DNA of 64,000 nucleotides from the NCBI GenBank assembly GCA_963753615.1, contig CAVWCW010000019.1:62001-126000 (forward strand), in the 5' to 3' direction. The stretch is from CAVWCW01 sp963753615. GTDB lineage: Bacteria > Pseudomonadota > Gammaproteobacteria > Chromatiales > Chromatiaceae. Positions within the stretch are counted from its first letter, which is position 1, and every line of letters starts with the position of its first letter. Of this stretch, positions 63,534 through 64,000 are shown in pieces. The notes under the pieces are model-generated. The model saw only the letters and a program-made list of their open reading frames with translations, had not been told where the DNA came from and did no database searches. The translations under genes were made by a program, and so were the position numbers.

Positions 63534-64000
63534 ATGTCCGAACCCTTTATTGCCGAGATCCGCATCTTTGCCGGCAACTTCGCGCCGCGGAGCTGGGCCT
63601 TTTGTGACGGCCAACTTCTGCCGGTGTCCCAGAATACGGCCTTGTTCTCGCTGATAGGCACCACTTACGGCGGCGACGGCCGAACGACCATGGGGTTGCC
63701 CAACCTCCAAGGGCGGGCGCCCATGCACCCTGGTAGAGGCCCGGGACTGACGGAGCGCAGACTCGGTCAGATCGGCGGCGCCGAAAGCGTGACCCTGAGC
63801 GAGGCCCAGATGCCGAGCCATAACCACCAGGCCACTGGTTCCGGAGACGCCGCCAACCAACGGAATCCGGCCGGCAACCTGCCGGCGGGCGGTGTGGGCC
63901 GGGGCGCGGTGGCTTACAGCAACTCCACCGCCAGGGCACCGTTCGAGCGCCTGACCACCGCCAACGGCGGCAGCCAGGCCCACAACAACCAGCAGCCCTA
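63534..64000 (+). CDS. Phage tail collar domain protein 3 (cut by window end)
   Basis: The first 155 codons of a third paralogue, starting at ATG 63534 after AAGGAG. SEPFIAEIRIFAGNFAPRSW, FCDGQLLPVSQNTALFSLIG and GDGRTTMGLPNLQGRAPMHP match the two preceding genes. The end lies beyond base 64000; by comparison with the others about 18 residues are missing. Confidence 0.88.
   Translation, partial: MSEPFIAEIRIFAGNFAPRSWAFCDGQLLPVSQNTALFSLIGTTYGGDGRTTMGLPNLQGRAPMHPGRGPGLTERRLGQIGGAESVTLSEAQMPSHNHQATGSGDAANQRNPAGNLPAGGVGRGAVAYSNSTARAPFERLTTANGGSQAHNNQQP

Noticed and set aside
62456..64000. Prophage remnant
   Set aside because: Only collar-domain genes are present; no integrase, capsid, terminase or att-like repeats, and such genes occur widely in bacteria outside phages.
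1..64000. tRNA or rRNA genes
   Set aside because: No conserved T-loop or rRNA signature was noticed on either strand; a dedicated covariance search was not possible.

Overview
The window looks like the chromosome of a GC-rich, sulfur-oxidising gammaproteobacterium of the Chromatiales or tubeworm/clam-symbiont type (inference). The order queG / nnr-tsaE-ami-mutL-miaA-hfq-hflX-hflK-hflC-DUF2065-hisZ-purA followed by dapA-bamC-MBL hydrolase is a classic gammaproteobacterial backbone. Two small exported proteins resemble sulfur globule proteins. A ferredoxin-dependent 2-oxoacid oxidoreductase and an Rnf complex point to low-potential electron metabolism. No rRNA, tRNA, CRISPR array, transposase or prophage was recognised.

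Layout. 0-9 kb: an HBM/HAMP receptor-like protein without a signalling domain, DUF2058, YceH, a CvpA-like protein, TerC, a YheC/D-like ATP-grasp protein and a lipase-maturation-factor protein. 8.3-15.4 kb: a LysR regulator divergent from a lone rnfB and a 1641-residue multidomain 2-oxoacid:ferredoxin oxidoreductase. 15.7-18.1 kb: a CHASE-type histidine kinase and a single-domain response regulator. 18.7-25.5 kb: gpmI, then rnfC-D-G-E-A with no rnfB, followed by a small Cys-rich ORF. 25.5-29.2 kb: a CAP-domain secreted protein, an RhlE-type helicase and a membrane protein. 29.2-33.5 kb: a tightly overlapping minus-strand operon of two DUF1538 membrane proteins, a PII-like protein, a CBS protein, ampD, a CobC-like phosphatase and a BtuF-like binding protein. 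33.8-37.2 kb: DUF1631, an exported unknown and a Gly/Tyr-rich exported protein. 37.4-55.2 kb: the housekeeping backbone. 55.6-64 kb: a 2269-residue secreted repeat/beta-helix protein followed by three tandem tail-collar proteins, the last cut by the window edge.

How the parts may work together (inference). The oxidoreductase exchanges electrons between 2-oxoacids and ferredoxin, and Rnf couples ferredoxin/NADH electron transfer to an ion gradient. The missing rnfB of the 20.8 kb cluster is plausibly the copy at 9.4 kb. The DUF1538-DUF1538-PII-CBS set looks like a membrane transporter gated by nucleotide-sensing proteins.

Data-quality warning. At least seven genes (rnfG, rnfE, rnfA, the rhlE-like gene, a membrane protein at 28.4-29.2 kb, purA and the MBL hydrolase) are broken by single-base indels, several next to short homopolymers. 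purA is normally important for growth and the reading resumes perfectly after each indel, so these are more likely sequence errors than true pseudogenes. A dispersed family of AT-cored palindromes (consensus about AACYCGSATATTTCA) lies in intergenic regions near 18.2, 36.1 and 51.8 kb.
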